DNA from: Thermodesulfobacteriaceae bacterium UBA6232
GTDB taxonomy: Bacteria; Desulfobacterota; Thermodesulfobacteria; Thermodesulfobacteriales; Thermodesulfobacteriaceae
DNA: 64,000 nt
Assembly: GCA_002441555.1 (NCBI GenBank)
Contig: DJWK01000033.1
Coordinates: 56,190 to 120,189, forward strand
Reading direction: 5' to 3'
Positions 34,673 to 43,959 of this stretch are shown piece by piece. Below the pieces are notes generated by a model. That model saw only the letters and a program-made list of their open reading frames with translations, was not told the DNA's origin and ran no database searches. Both the position numbers and the translations under genes were made by a program. Each line of letters opens with the position of its first letter. The first letter of the stretch is position 1.

Positions 34673-35569
34673 TTGCAAGCCCTTTTTGAAACCAATCTAA
34701 CCACGGTTCCTCTTTTTCATCGAGGGAAAGTTCGGGATATTTACGATCTTGGTGATAAGCTCCTTATTGTCGCAACGGATCGTATCTCAGCCTTTGATGT
34801 GGTGCTTCCAACACCCATTCCTGATAAAGGAAAAATTTTAACTCTTATGACCCTTTTTTGGCTTAACTTTCTTAAAGATATAGTAGAAAATCATTTAATC
34901 ACAGCGGAGGTTGAAGCCTATCCTGAGATTTTAAAACCCTATAAAGAGCTTCTTAAAAATCGCAGTATGCTTGTTAAAAAGGCAAGGGTTCTTCCTGTTG
35001 AATGCATTGTAAGAGGGTATATAACCGGTTCTGCATGGAAGGAATACCAAGAAAAAGGAGAGGTTTGCGGTATTAAATTACCCAAAGGCTTAAATGAGAG
35101 TGAAAAACTGCCAGACCCAATTTTTACTCCCTCAACCAAGGCTGAACTCGGAAAGCACGATATCAATATCACTTTTGAGGAAATGAAAAAAATCGTTGGA
35201 GAGGAACTCTCAGAAAAGATTAAAGAGATTTCGCTAAAGTTATATAAAAAAGCAAGTTCCTATGCAGAAGAAAGAGGTATCATTATTGCCGATACCAAAT
35301 TTGAATTTGGCCTTTATGAGGAAAAACTTCTTCTTGTGGATGAAGTTTTAACGCCGGATTCTTCAAGATTCTGGCCTAAGGAAGAATATCAACCGGGAAG
35401 ATCTCAAAAAAGTTTTGACAAACAATTTATTAGGGATTGGCTTAAAAATTCGGGCTGGAAGGTGGGAAGCCCCCCTCCTGAAATTCCAGAAGATATAGTT
35501 TTGAAAACCAGAGAAAAGTATCTCGAAGCCCTAAAGAGGCTTACAGGAAAAACCTTAGAGGAGGAGTAA
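34673..35569 (+). CDS. purC: Phosphoribosylaminoimidazole-succinocarboxamide synthase
   Basis: 298 residues, long (yeast Ade1-like) form. It starts at TTG 34673, with AAGGGACAG before it. GKVRDIYDLGDKLLIVATDRISAFDV, CIVRGYITGSAWKEY and DTKFEFGLYEEKLLLVDEVLTPDSSR are hallmark SAICAR synthase motifs. It joins CAIR and aspartate in purine synthesis. hisB follows after 1 nt. Confidence 0.96.
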   Translation: MQALFETNLTTVPLFHRGKVRDIYDLGDKLLIVATDRISAFDVVLPTPIPDKGKILTLMTLFWLNFLKDIVENHLITAEVEAYPEILKPYKELLKNRSMLVKKARVLPVECIVRGYITGSAWKEYQEKGEVCGIKLPKGLNESEKLPDPIFTPSTKAELGKHDINITFEEMKKIVGEELSEKIKEISLKLYKKASSYAEERGIIIADTKFEFGLYEEKLLLVDEVLTPDSSRFWPKEEYQPGRSQKSFDKQFIRDWLKNSGWKVGSPPPEIPEDIVLKTREKYLEALKRLTGKTLEEE

Positions 35570-35570
35570 T

Positions 35571-36155
35571 TTGCCTCTAATCAAAAAGGAACGGCTAACT
35601 CAGGAGACAAGTATTTTTATATCCCTTGATCTTTACGGAGATTATCTTGAAAAAAGCAAAATAGCAACAGGGATAGGCTTTCTTGACCATATGTTGGAAC
35701 TTTTCAGTTTCCACTCAGGGATAATCTTTGAACTTAAGGCTGAAGGGGATCTTGAAGTGGATTATCATCACACTGTAGAGGATGTGGGAATTACCCTCGG
35801 TCTTGCTTTAAAGGAGGCCTTGGGAGAGAGAAAGGGGCTTTCGCGCTATGGTGAAGCAACCATTCCAATGGAAGAGGCCCTTTCTCAAGCAGTGATTGAT
35901 CTTGCCAAAAGACCCTATCTCCATTTTGAAGTAACCTTTCCCTCAGAGAAAATAGGAAACTTTGATACCGAACTTGTTGAAGAGTTTTTTAAAGCCCTTG
36001 TGAATAATGCCCTTTTTACCTTGCACTTAAGATGCTTTTACGGAAAAAATTCCCATCACATAGCAGAAAGCCTATTTAAGGCCTTTGCTTACGCCTTTAA
36101 AAAAGCCATTTCCCCTCAGGAAGAAGAAATCCTTTCCACTAAAGGAATTCTTTAA
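35571..36155 (+). CDS. hisB: Imidazoleglycerol-phosphate dehydratase
   Basis: 194 residues, monofunctional form. It begins at a TTG codon. The manganese-binding histidine clusters are DYHHTVEDVGI and NSHHIAESLFKAF, with GFLDHMLELFSFHSG near the front. It catalyses the sixth step of histidine synthesis. The other his genes are not in the window. The 3' end overlaps the convergent cvpA-like gene by 4 bp. Confidence 0.96.
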   Translation: MPLIKKERLTQETSIFISLDLYGDYLEKSKIATGIGFLDHMLELFSFHSGIIFELKAEGDLEVDYHHTVEDVGITLGLALKEALGERKGLSRYGEATIPMEEALSQAVIDLAKRPYLHFEVTFPSEKIGNFDTELVEEFFKALVNNALFTLHLRCFYGKNSHHIAESLFKAFAYAFKKAISPQEEEILSTKGIL

Positions 36156-36682
36156 TCAAGTATAGTTCGGGGAATTTCGTAATATTTCCTGGATTTCTTG
36201 ATAAATTCAAGCCAAGATTGAGGAATTAGACGAATTAAAATTTTGGTAGTAGTTGAAACAATGGGATAGCTCTTTGCTTTCTCAAGAGTTGGTTTTTCTG
36301 TTGGGAAGGGAATTACAATGAGATAAAAAAGAAAGGTTGTAAAAAGTGCACCTTTCAAAAATCCAAAAAGGCCTCCCAAAATTCTATCCCCAATGCTCAT
36401 ATCCATGGATTTGATAAGGAGATAAAAAAGAAAACCAGCCAAAACAAAGGTAAGATAAATTAAAACAAAGCCAAGAAGATAGCTCATAAAAAAAGCTACC
36501 TTAGGATGACTTATTATATGCCCCACAAAGGGTTTCAATCTCAAAGCTAACCACCCAGAATATAAAAAAGCCACAATCATTCCTACCAAGGAAAAAACAT
36601 TTTTTATAATTCCTGTAAGAAAACCTCTTATGACAAAATAGGCTGTAAATCCAAGAGCAAGATAATCAAACCAGATCATCAC
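36152..36682 (-). CDS. CvpA-family membrane protein
   Basis: 176 residues with four predicted membrane helices and DYLALGFTAYFVIRGFLTGII at the start, consistent with the CvpA (colicin V production accessory) family. GDRILGGLFGFLKGALFTTF is the conserved central motif. It is an inner-membrane protein with a poorly defined role in envelope homeostasis. It overlaps cysS by 4 nt and is the last gene of a long minus-strand run. Confidence 0.82.
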   Translation of the reverse strand: MMIWFDYLALGFTAYFVIRGFLTGIIKNVFSLVGMIVAFLYSGWLALRLKPFVGHIISHPKVAFFMSYLLGFVLIYLTFVLAGFLFYLLIKSMDMSIGDRILGGLFGFLKGALFTTFLFYLIVIPFPTEKPTLEKAKSYPIVSTTTKILIRLIPQSWLEFIKKSRKYYEIPRTILD

Positions 36683-38142
36683 TCAATATACCAAAAGGTT
36701 TCTTCTTTAGTGTCTTTAAGATGAATGCCAAGGTTTTTAAGTTCCTCTCTGATTTTATCTGCCAGTTCAAAATTCTTTTCCTTTCTTGCCTGAAATCTTT
36801 TCTCAATGAGTTTTTCAATTTCTTCAAGGGTTTTCCCCAAATTCTTTATTTTTCTTTCCCTTTCATATTTGAAAAACTCAAGGGGGTCAGAATGAGAAAC
36901 ACCCAAGAGTTCTCCAGAAAGCCTTTGTAATTCCGCAAGCATTACTTTTAAGGCCTCAACCTCTTCTGAGGTAAGATCACCATATTTATTGAGAAAGTTA
37001 TAAAGTTCTCCTTCAATGGAAAACAAATAACCCAAAGCCTGGGCTGTATTTAAGTCCTCAAGGAGTGCCTTTAAAAAATTCTCTTTAAAGGTTTGAAATT
37101 TTTCCTGAAGTTCTTTAATTCTTTCCTTGGGTGAGTGTCCCTCTTTTTTAGCTTTGGCTTTTTTAATCCAATAAAAGGTTTCATACATTCTGTAAAGGGC
37201 CTTTTCCATATCTACTATGCCTTTTTCGGAATAATCAAGGGGTGATCTATAATGTTTGGACAAAAGAAAGGCCCTTATCACTTCTGGGTGATATTTGTCA
37301 AGAAGATAGCCGGTGGTCACAAAATTCCCGAGACTCTTTGACATCTTTTCGCCGTCAACGGTAATAAGGCCGTGATGAATAAAATATCGCACAAAAGGTT
37401 TGCCCGTTGCTCCCTCACTCTGGGCTATCTCATTTTCATGATGAGGAAAAATTAGATCAAGGCCTCCTCCGTGTATGTCAATGGTTTCTCCGAGATACTT
37501 AAGACTCATGGCTGAGCACTCAATGTGCCAGCCAGGCCTTCCATATCCCCAGGGGCTTTCCCAGTAAGGTTCTCCGGGCTTGGCACTCTTCCAAAGGGCA
37601 AAATCAAGAGGATTTCTTTTTTTCTCCGAAGGATCAATTCTCACCCCAGAAAGCATCTCATCGAGCTTTCTTCCCGAAAGTTTTCCGTACTCAGGAAACC
37701 TTTCCACACAAAAATAGACATCTCCATTGCTCACATAGGCAAGCTTTTTTTCTATGAGTTTCTTAATAATTTCAATCATCTCAGGAATATGCTCACTTGC
37801 TTTAGGCTCAAAACTGGGCTTTAAAACCCCAAGCCTTTCCATCTCCTCTTGATATTCCTTGGTGTATTTTTCAGTCAAATCTTTCCAGAAAATTCCTTCC
37901 TTGTTTGCCCGATTTATAATTTTGTCATCAATGTCGGTTATATTTCTCACATAGATGACTTCGTACCCCAAAAACTTCAATACCCTGTAAAGCACATCAA
38001 AAATCACAGCACTTCTTGCATGTCCAAGATGAGAAGAATCATAGGCGGTAATCCCGCAAACATACATGGTCACTCTGGGTGGATTTAAAGGCTCAAAGAC
38101 CTCTACTTTTCGGGTAAGAGTATTATAAATGGATAATTTCAT
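36679..38142 (-). CDS. cysS: Cysteinyl-tRNA synthetase
   Basis: 487 residues. CGITAYDSSHLGHARSAV contains the zinc-ligand Cys and HIGH-like motif; GWHIECSAMSLKYLG and HHENEIAQSEGATG hold the other zinc ligands; MSKSLGNFVT is KMSKS. It charges tRNA-Cys. It overlaps the CooC-like gene by 4 nt upstream and the cvpA-like gene by 4 nt downstream. Confidence 0.96.
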   Translation of the reverse strand: MKLSIYNTLTRKVEVFEPLNPPRVTMYVCGITAYDSSHLGHARSAVIFDVLYRVLKFLGYEVIYVRNITDIDDKIINRANKEGIFWKDLTEKYTKEYQEEMERLGVLKPSFEPKASEHIPEMIEIIKKLIEKKLAYVSNGDVYFCVERFPEYGKLSGRKLDEMLSGVRIDPSEKKRNPLDFALWKSAKPGEPYWESPWGYGRPGWHIECSAMSLKYLGETIDIHGGGLDLIFPHHENEIAQSEGATGKPFVRYFIHHGLITVDGEKMSKSLGNFVTTGYLLDKYHPEVIRAFLLSKHYRSPLDYSEKGIVDMEKALYRMYETFYWIKKAKAKKEGHSPKERIKELQEKFQTFKENFLKALLEDLNTAQALGYLFSIEGELYNFLNKYGDLTSEEVEALKVMLAELQRLSGELLGVSHSDPLEFFKYERERKIKNLGKTLEEIEKLIEKRFQARKEKNFELADKIREELKNLGIHLKDTKEETFWYIE

Positions 38143-38897
38143 GAATTTAAAAGCCTTTCAAAAGCAGAATATGCCTCTTTTTTAAGAGGGGAATCTTTCC
38201 ATTCAAAGACTGGAATTTTTTTTGCCTCGTATTCAAGCACCTTTGGATCCTCAGGCAAAAAGGAAAGAAGCTTTAAGGAATGTTTTTCTGCAATTTCTTT
38301 AGCATATCTTTTCAGCTCCTCTGGAAGATTTTGTGGGCAGCGATTTACAACCATCCAAAGATTATCCACCTTGATGTTCAGAGCTTTTATAAGATCAGCG
38401 ATTCTTCCAACCGTCATAATTCCCCTATAGGAGGCATCAGATACTATAATCAAATGTTCCATCTCCAAAAGATTTAAACGGGAAAGATGTTCCATTCCTG
38501 CCTCGTTATCAATAACAAGATAGCTATAAGAGCGCATAAGTTTTTCCAGGGCTTGTGAAAGAAAAGAATGGGCAGCACAATAACATCCAGGACCTTCCGG
38601 TTGCCCCATAACCAAAAGATCATACCCCTTTGCCTCAATAATAGCCTGATGAAGCCTCATCTCTACATAATCATATCTTGCCATGCTGTCTGGAACGCTC
38701 TTTCTCAGTTCCTCTTTAATTTCTCCTAAGGTTATGGAGACCTCTTCACCGAGAAGTTCATTCAAATTAGCATTGGGATCAGCATCTACGGCAAGAACAG
38801 GATTGAGCCCTTTATCTATGAGATAATTCACCAAAAGGGCAGAAAGAGTGCTTTTCCCAGTTCCCCCTTTTCCTGCAAAGGAAATTCTAACAGGCAT
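38139..38897 (-). CDS. CooC-like P-loop ATPase (nickel/CODH maturation type)
   Basis: 252 residues of the MinD/SIMIBI class. The deviant Walker A GKGGTGKST is at the N-terminus, AVDADPNANLNELLGE follows, and GQPEGPGCYCAAHSFLS carries the CxC motif by which CooC proteins bind nickel or dimerise. CooC helps insert nickel into carbon monoxide dehydrogenase/acetyl-CoA synthase. No CODH gene is in the window; the ATPase sits between cimA and cysS with 1- and 4-nt overlaps. A different metalloenzyme client is possible. Confidence 0.82.
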   Translation of the reverse strand: MPVRISFAGKGGTGKSTLSALLVNYLIDKGLNPVLAVDADPNANLNELLGEEVSITLGEIKEELRKSVPDSMARYDYVEMRLHQAIIEAKGYDLLVMGQPEGPGCYCAAHSFLSQALEKLMRSYSYLVIDNEAGMEHLSRLNLLEMEHLIIVSDASYRGIMTVGRIADLIKALNIKVDNLWMVVNRCPQNLPEELKRYAKEIAEKHSLKLLSFLPEDPKVLEYEAKKIPVFEWKDSPLKKEAYSAFERLLNS

Positions 38898-40489
38898 TAA
38901 TTATCCCTTTTCTTTTTATCCAGAAAAAGTTTATAGGTGTAAGAATCAATGAGGGCCTGACAGCTTGCCTCAAGGATATCCGTTGAAACTCCCACAGTGC
39001 CCCATTTGTAATTTTTGCTTTTGGACAAGATAAAAACCCTTACCTTTGAGGCAGTACCTGGAAGACCTGGAAGCACTCTGACTTTATAATCCTCAAGCTC
39101 CATTTCGCGAATCTGGGGATAAAACCTTTCAAGGGCCTTTCTTAGGGCATTGTCAAGGGCATTAACAGGGCCGTTCCCGAGGGCAGCAGTGTGCTCCACC
39201 TCACCAACCCCTGGAGGCACCCTTACAAGCACAGTTGCCTCTGCCTGAGAATGATCGTGATGATGCTTCTGGTCAAAAACCTTGTAACTTAAAAGTTCAA
39301 AATACTGCTTGGGCTCACCCATTAATTTATAAATGAGAAGCTCAAGGGAGGCCTCTGCCGCTTCAAATTCAAAGCCCTCTGCCTCAAGCTTCTTGATTTC
39401 TTCAACAATTTTGTTAACAAGGGCACTTTCTGCATCAAGCTCGATACCAAGCTCTTTGGCCTTGTAAAGAATATTGCTTCTTCCTGAAAGCTCAGAAACA
39501 AGAACCCTTCTTACATTCCCAACAAGAGTGGGGTCAATATGTTCATAGGTGCGGGGAGACTTAAGCACTGCAGAGACATGAACTCCTCCTTTATGAGCAA
39601 AGGCAGACCTTCCAACAAAGGGAAGCCTTGCAGGATGAGGAAGATTGGCTATTTCAAAGACATAACGGGATACCTCGGTAAGCTTGTGAAGAACATCCTT
39701 TGCTGAAACCTCATAACCCATTTTTAAAACCAAATTAGGAATTATGGAGCAAAGATTGGCATTTCCGCAGCGCTCACCAATTCCATTAATGGTTCCCTGA
39801 ACATGAGAAACACCAAGTCTTACTGCTTCAAGAGAATTAGCTACAGCACAATCTGAATCATTGTGGGCATGAATACCAAGAGGAGCCTCATCCCCTAAAA
39901 CCTCTTTTACTCTCCGAATGATTTCCCTTACTTCATGGGGAAGGGTTCCTCCATTGGTATCACAAAGACAAAGGCAATCTGCTCCAGCCTTTAGGGCCCT
40001 TTTTAAGGTCTCAAGGGCATAATCCGGATCCTCTTTAAACCCGTCAAAAAAGTGTTCGGCATCATAAATAACCTTGGGTACATGCTTTTTGAGATAACGC
40101 ACAGAATTTTCAATGATTTCTAAATTGTGTTCAAGGGTGGTTTTTAAAGCCTCTTTGACATGGATAGTCCAGCTTTTTCCGAAAATGGTAACCACTTCTG
40201 TTTTGGCCTGAAGCAAACTCTGAAAAATTTCGTCAGTCTCGGGGGTCTTTCTCGGATGATGGGTGCTTCCAAAGGCAACAATTTTTGTGTGCTTTAGATG
40301 ATAATCCTTTATCTCTTTAAAAAATTGATAATCCTTGGGATTGGAACCAGGCCATCCTCCTTCTATATAATCAATTTTTAATTCATCAAGTTTTAAGGCA
40401 ATTCTTATTTTGTCCTCAACAGAAAAATTAACTTCTTCAGCCTGGGCTCCGTCCCTTAAAGTGGTGTCATAAATTTCAATCTTTTTCAT
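38897..40489 (-). CDS. cimA: (R)-citramalate synthase
   Basis: 530 residues. IYDTTLRDGAQAEEVNFSVED (in pieces DTTLRDGAQ and NFSVEDKIRIALKLDEL), GIHAHNDSDCAVANSLEAV and GTINGIGERCGNANL define a DRE-TIM metallolyase; the C-terminal half is the LeuA-type regulatory dimer domain (VRVPPGVGEVEHTAALGNG region). Length and motifs fit the CimA type that condenses pyruvate with acetyl-CoA for threonine-independent isoleucine synthesis. It overlaps lysC by 4 nt and the CooC-like gene by 1 nt. Confidence 0.9.
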   Translation of the reverse strand: MKKIEIYDTTLRDGAQAEEVNFSVEDKIRIALKLDELKIDYIEGGWPGSNPKDYQFFKEIKDYHLKHTKIVAFGSTHHPRKTPETDEIFQSLLQAKTEVVTIFGKSWTIHVKEALKTTLEHNLEIIENSVRYLKKHVPKVIYDAEHFFDGFKEDPDYALETLKRALKAGADCLCLCDTNGGTLPHEVREIIRRVKEVLGDEAPLGIHAHNDSDCAVANSLEAVRLGVSHVQGTINGIGERCGNANLCSIIPNLVLKMGYEVSAKDVLHKLTEVSRYVFEIANLPHPARLPFVGRSAFAHKGGVHVSAVLKSPRTYEHIDPTLVGNVRRVLVSELSGRSNILYKAKELGIELDAESALVNKIVEEIKKLEAEGFEFEAAEASLELLIYKLMGEPKQYFELLSYKVFDQKHHHDHSQAEATVLVRVPPGVGEVEHTAALGNGPVNALDNALRKALERFYPQIREMELEDYKVRVLPGLPGTASKVRVFILSKSKNYKWGTVGVSTDILEASCQALIDSYTYKLFLDKKKRDN

Positions 40490-41715
40490 TTTTCCTCTTT
40501 TATACCTCCCTCTAAATTAAAGGCTTCGTGTAGGGCTCTTACCGCAAGTTCTGTATATTTTTCATCAATTACACAGGAAATTTTAATTTCACTGGTGGAA
40601 ATCATCATTATATTTATACCATGTTTGGCAAGGGTTTCAAACATTTTAGTGGCAACCCCTGAGTGTGTCCTCATTCCTGCTCCAATTATGGAAACTTTGG
40701 CAATTTTGTCATCCCCTTCAATGCGCTCAACCCCGAGTTCATCACAAACCTTTTTTACAATCTCCAAAGCCTGCTTGAAATCCGTTCTCGGAACAGTGAA
40801 AGTAAGATCAGCCTTTCCATCCGGTCTTCCAGTCTGTATAATCATATCAACCACGATGCCTGCTTCACCAATGGGGCCAAAAATTTTGGCTGCAACTCCA
40901 GGTCTATCAGGAACTCCGTAAAGGCTAATTCTTGCTTCATTTCTGTTATAGGTTACTCCTGAAACAAGCACCTTTTCCATCTCTTCATCCTCCTCGGTTA
41001 TCAAAGTCCCTTCTTCATAGTTAAAACTTGATCTCACAACAAGAGGCACTTTATAAATCATAGCAAGCTCTACAGACCGCATCTCAAGCACTTTGGCACC
41101 TGAGCTTGCCATCTCAAGCATCTCTTCATAGGAAATTTTTGAGAGCTTTCTTGCATTGGGAACAATTCTCGGATCAGCTGTATAAACCCCCTCAACATCG
41201 GTATATATTTCACAAAGTTCGGCCTTTAAAGCTGCAGCAAGAGCTACTGCCGTTGTATCAGAACCTCCTCTTCCTAAGGTAGTTATATCTCCCCTTTCTG
41301 TAACTCCCTGGAATCCAGCAACAACCACTATTTTACCTTCAGAAAGCTCCTTTTTAATTTTATCAATTTTTATATCCTTTATGCGAGCTTTGGTAAAAAG
41401 CTCGGTGGTATAAATGGGCACCTGAAATCCGAGAAAAGAGATAGCTTTATAGCCCATACTTTGTAAGGTAATGGCAAGAAGGGAAGCTGTAACTTGCTCT
41501 CCTGTAGAAACAAGCATGTCAAGTTCTCTCAAAGGTGGGTCCGGAGTTATTGCCTTGGCAAGATTGATGAGTCTGTCCGTTTCCCCAGCCATGGCAGAAA
41601 CCACTACCACAAGGTCATGCCCTTTTCTTTTATAACTTGCCACCCTTTCAGCCACCTTCCTTATTCGCTCAAGATTGGCTACCGAGGTCCCTCCATACTT
41701 CTGAACAATCAGCAT
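40486..41715 (-). CDS. lysC: Aspartate kinase
   Basis: 409 residues. The N-terminal kinase domain has VQKYGGTSVANLERI and LGRGGSDTTAVALAAAL; two ACT domains at the C-terminus (ISLYGVPDRPGVAAKIF, then VSIIGAGMRTHSGVATKMF) bind the feedback inhibitor. It starts the aspartate family pathway that thrC completes. An internal start for a beta subunit, as in Bacillus, is possible but not shown. The J-domain gene is 2 nt upstream. Confidence 0.95.
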   Translation of the reverse strand: MLIVQKYGGTSVANLERIRKVAERVASYKRKGHDLVVVVSAMAGETDRLINLAKAITPDPPLRELDMLVSTGEQVTASLLAITLQSMGYKAISFLGFQVPIYTTELFTKARIKDIKIDKIKKELSEGKIVVVAGFQGVTERGDITTLGRGGSDTTAVALAAALKAELCEIYTDVEGVYTADPRIVPNARKLSKISYEEMLEMASSGAKVLEMRSVELAMIYKVPLVVRSSFNYEEGTLITEEDEEMEKVLVSGVTYNRNEARISLYGVPDRPGVAAKIFGPIGEAGIVVDMIIQTGRPDGKADLTFTVPRTDFKQALEIVKKVCDELGVERIEGDDKIAKVSIIGAGMRTHSGVATKMFETLAKHGINIMMISTSEIKISCVIDEKYTELAVRALHEAFNLEGGIKEEK

Positions 41716-41717
41716 CT

Positions 41718-42038
41718 TTAGCTCCCCTCTTTGTCTTTTTCCTCATGGAATTTTCCCCAAACAGGGTCTTCCCCAAAGTGTTGAAACCAAAAATCAGCAG
41801 GATCCTCTGTCTTTGGGTCTGGCCTAAATTCAATTTTATAATTATCGCAATACTCCATAAGAATCTGATAAGCCTCATTTAGAGCTTTCATCTTTTCAGA
41901 ATCTCCGCCTTTATCAGGATGTAATTCCTTGGCAAGATGATGATATCTTTCAACAATCTCTTTTCTTGTAGTAGTTAAAGGAAGTTTTAAAAGTTTCCTT
42001 GCTTTCTCAAGCCTTTGCCACTTTTCTTTCCACTGCAT
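41718..42038 (-). CDS. Short J-domain protein
   Basis: 106 residues. A single J domain occupies about residues 12-70: LKLPLTTTRKEIVERYHHL, then HPDKGGDSEKMKALNEAY with the DnaK-stimulating HPD tripeptide. There is no G/F region or zinc finger, so this is a class C J protein rather than DnaJ itself. It could recruit DnaK to a specific client. It lies 2 nt upstream of lysC and 49 nt after the AMMECR1 gene. Confidence 0.85.
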   Translation of the reverse strand: MQWKEKWQRLEKARKLLKLPLTTTRKEIVERYHHLAKELHPDKGGDSEKMKALNEAYQILMEYCDNYKIEFRPDPKTEDPADFWFQHFGEDPVWGKFHEEKDKEGS

Positions 42039-42087
42039 GGTAAATATTTAATATTAAAAGATATCTTGAAAAATACAAGTGAATTGT

Positions 42088-42642
42088 TTAGATTTCCCGT
42101 TCACTGAAAACTTCAGCTGTGAAAATGTAAAGTTCTGTTTCTGGATCCTCAAGACAATTTTCTGGAAGACCCGCTTTGAGGCAGCCGTGTTTTAAAAAGG
42201 TCTCCCGATCCCACCCATATTCAGTAGCAACCTGAGGTAAAAGAAGCCCTCTGAAAGGACCTTTTTTTATATAAATCCCGTGTTTTCCTACTTCTACCTC
42301 TTCTGGATGTGCCTTTACAAAAGGAGATAATATGGAAATCTCTATCTCTATCTCGTCAAGCTCACTTTCCTTAAGAGGTAGAAATCTCGGGTCCCTAAAG
42401 GCAGAAGAAAGAACTACCTCACAGACCTCTTCATACAAAGGTTTTTCACCCTGAAGAACACCGATACACCCCCTAAGACGCCCTTCTTTGGTCAGGGTAA
42501 CAAATACTCCTCTTTTCTCATAAAGATGGGGATATACATCCTTTGGTGGAGGCTCTGGTTTGAAGGATTTCCCCTGAAAATAAGCTTCCAGGGTTTTTCT
42601 ACAGAGTTTTAGTAAATAACGCCTTTCTTCTCTTGAAAGCAT
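42088..42642 (-). CDS. AMMECR1-family protein (AmmeMemoRadiSam system protein A)
   Basis: 184 residues. The signature LRGCIGVLQGEKPLYEEV is present, with SSAFRDPRFLPLKESELDE following, as in human AMMECR1 and its archaeal and bacterial homologues. It is the partner family of the Memo-like protein at 9721-10536 and of a radical SAM enzyme not seen here. Biochemical function is unknown. Its first base overlaps the last base of the DsbC-like gene. Confidence 0.9.
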   Translation of the reverse strand: MLSREERRYLLKLCRKTLEAYFQGKSFKPEPPPKDVYPHLYEKRGVFVTLTKEGRLRGCIGVLQGEKPLYEEVCEVVLSSAFRDPRFLPLKESELDEIEIEISILSPFVKAHPEEVEVGKHGIYIKKGPFRGLLLPQVATEYGWDRETFLKHGCLKAGLPENCLEDPETELYIFTAEVFSEREI

Positions 42643-43400
42643 TAACTTTTATTTTCAAATTTTCCAAGGATGTAATCAGGGGAAAGAACACCGCTTTTCA
42701 TCTCTCCATCAGGAAAAACAAAAGTGGGAGTGCCTCTAACCCCGATTTTCTGCATAAGCTTTATAGAATCTTCAACCAATTTTTTTCCTGCTTCACACTG
42801 ATTATTACTAAGATATCCGGCCTTCAAACCCTCAAATCCCTTTTTATCGCAAAGTATGGCCACTGACTTGGCTTTAGCTTGAGGATGAATAGGTTCAAGA
42901 GGAAAAAAGATAACTTTCACACTAAGTTTTCCAGCTTTAATAAGCTCATCAAGAATGGTTTCAGCCTTTTTACAGAAAGGACAATCAGGGTCAGTTATAA
43001 AATAAACATAATTAGGAGAATTTCCTACACTAAAAGCAACCACCTTCTCTAATTCAGTAAGGGTCTCCTTAGGAAGAACCTTTTTATTTAAAAAGGCAAG
43101 CCTTTCTCCAGTTAAATTTTTCCTTGTGGAAAGCTCAATGATATTTCCTGTGAGAATATATTTCCCCTGAGGATCGGTATAAAAAATTCCTTTATCAGTA
43201 TCTGAAATCTTTACCACCACTTCGCATAGCCCTGAAATGGGGGATTTACTAATTTTTTCAAGGTTTATTCCCTTTTGGATAGTATCAAGGGTTTTTTGCA
43301 AATCCTCAAGTTTTGGACACTCAGAGGATTGCCCCGTTACCCCTTTACAAGCCGTTAAAAACAATAAAAAAGCTATCAAAAACAAAGAAAATTTCTTCAT
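42642..43400 (-). CDS. DsbC/DsbG-like thiol:disulfide isomerase, predicted lipoprotein
   Basis: 252 residues. The signal peptide ends with a lipobox (FLLFLTAC), so it should be a lipid-anchored periplasmic or membrane-facing protein. The thioredoxin-like domain has the redox site DPDCPFCKKAE (CPFC) and the cis-Pro loop GVRGTPTFVFPDG. The N-terminal region (about 30-120) resembles the DsbC dimerisation domain with a ISDTDKGIFYTDPQGKYI-type stretch. It would isomerise or reduce disulfides. It lies between a nitroreductase and AMMECR1 genes. Confidence 0.87.
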   Translation of the reverse strand: MKKFSLFLIAFLLFLTACKGVTGQSSECPKLEDLQKTLDTIQKGINLEKISKSPISGLCEVVVKISDTDKGIFYTDPQGKYILTGNIIELSTRKNLTGERLAFLNKKVLPKETLTELEKVVAFSVGNSPNYVYFITDPDCPFCKKAETILDELIKAGKLSVKVIFFPLEPIHPQAKAKSVAILCDKKGFEGLKAGYLSNNQCEAGKKLVEDSIKLMQKIGVRGTPTFVFPDGEMKSGVLSPDYILGKFENKS

Positions 43401-43431
43401 AAATGGCCTCCTTAAAGGTCTTTATTTTACT

Positions 43432-43959
43432 TTACTCCAGTTCTTTCAAAAGAAAAGTAGGAAGGGGGTTTCTTCCTGCCCTTTTACTTTTATCATCAGG
43501 ATACCCCACACTCAGAAGGGCAACCATCTCATATTCCTCAGGGGGCAATCCCAGAACCTCTTTTACTTTATCCTCATTTTTCAATATCTCTCCAAGCCAG
43601 CAAGTTCCAAGACCAAGACCGTAGGCGGCAAGCATCATATTCTGAAGACAAGCCCCTGCTGACTGATGGTCCTTTATCTGATGATACATGGCCTTTTTTT
43701 CAAGGAAAACCCCAATGAGAACAGGGGCTCTACGAACAAGCTCCTTATAGATGGTTAGTTTGGAAAGTTTCTCCTTTATTTCTTCATTCCAGATAATAAC
43801 AAACCGCCAAGGCTGATTATTGTGCCCGGAGGGAGCCCAAATTCCAGCCTCAATTATCTTTAAGATATCCTCCCTTTTGGGTTTTTCGGGAAGATATCTC
43901 CTTACACTTCTTCTTCCGTGAATGGCTTCAATAACGGAGATAGCCAACTTTTCTGACAT
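43432..43959 (-). CDS. Nitroreductase-family FMN oxidoreductase
   Basis: 175 residues. The N-terminal GRRSVRRYLPEKP binds the FMN phosphate; WAPSGHNNQPWRFVII and AYGLGLGTCWLGEI follow in the expected order. It uses NAD(P)H to reduce an unknown substrate. It overlaps the upstream flavoprotein gene by 32 nt, so the two flavin enzymes are likely cotranslated. Confidence 0.88.
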   Translation of the reverse strand: MSEKLAISVIEAIHGRRSVRRYLPEKPKREDILKIIEAGIWAPSGHNNQPWRFVIIWNEEIKEKLSKLTIYKELVRRAPVLIGVFLEKKAMYHQIKDHQSAGACLQNMMLAAYGLGLGTCWLGEILKNEDKVKEVLGLPPEEYEMVALLSVGYPDDKSKRAGRNPLPTFLLKELE

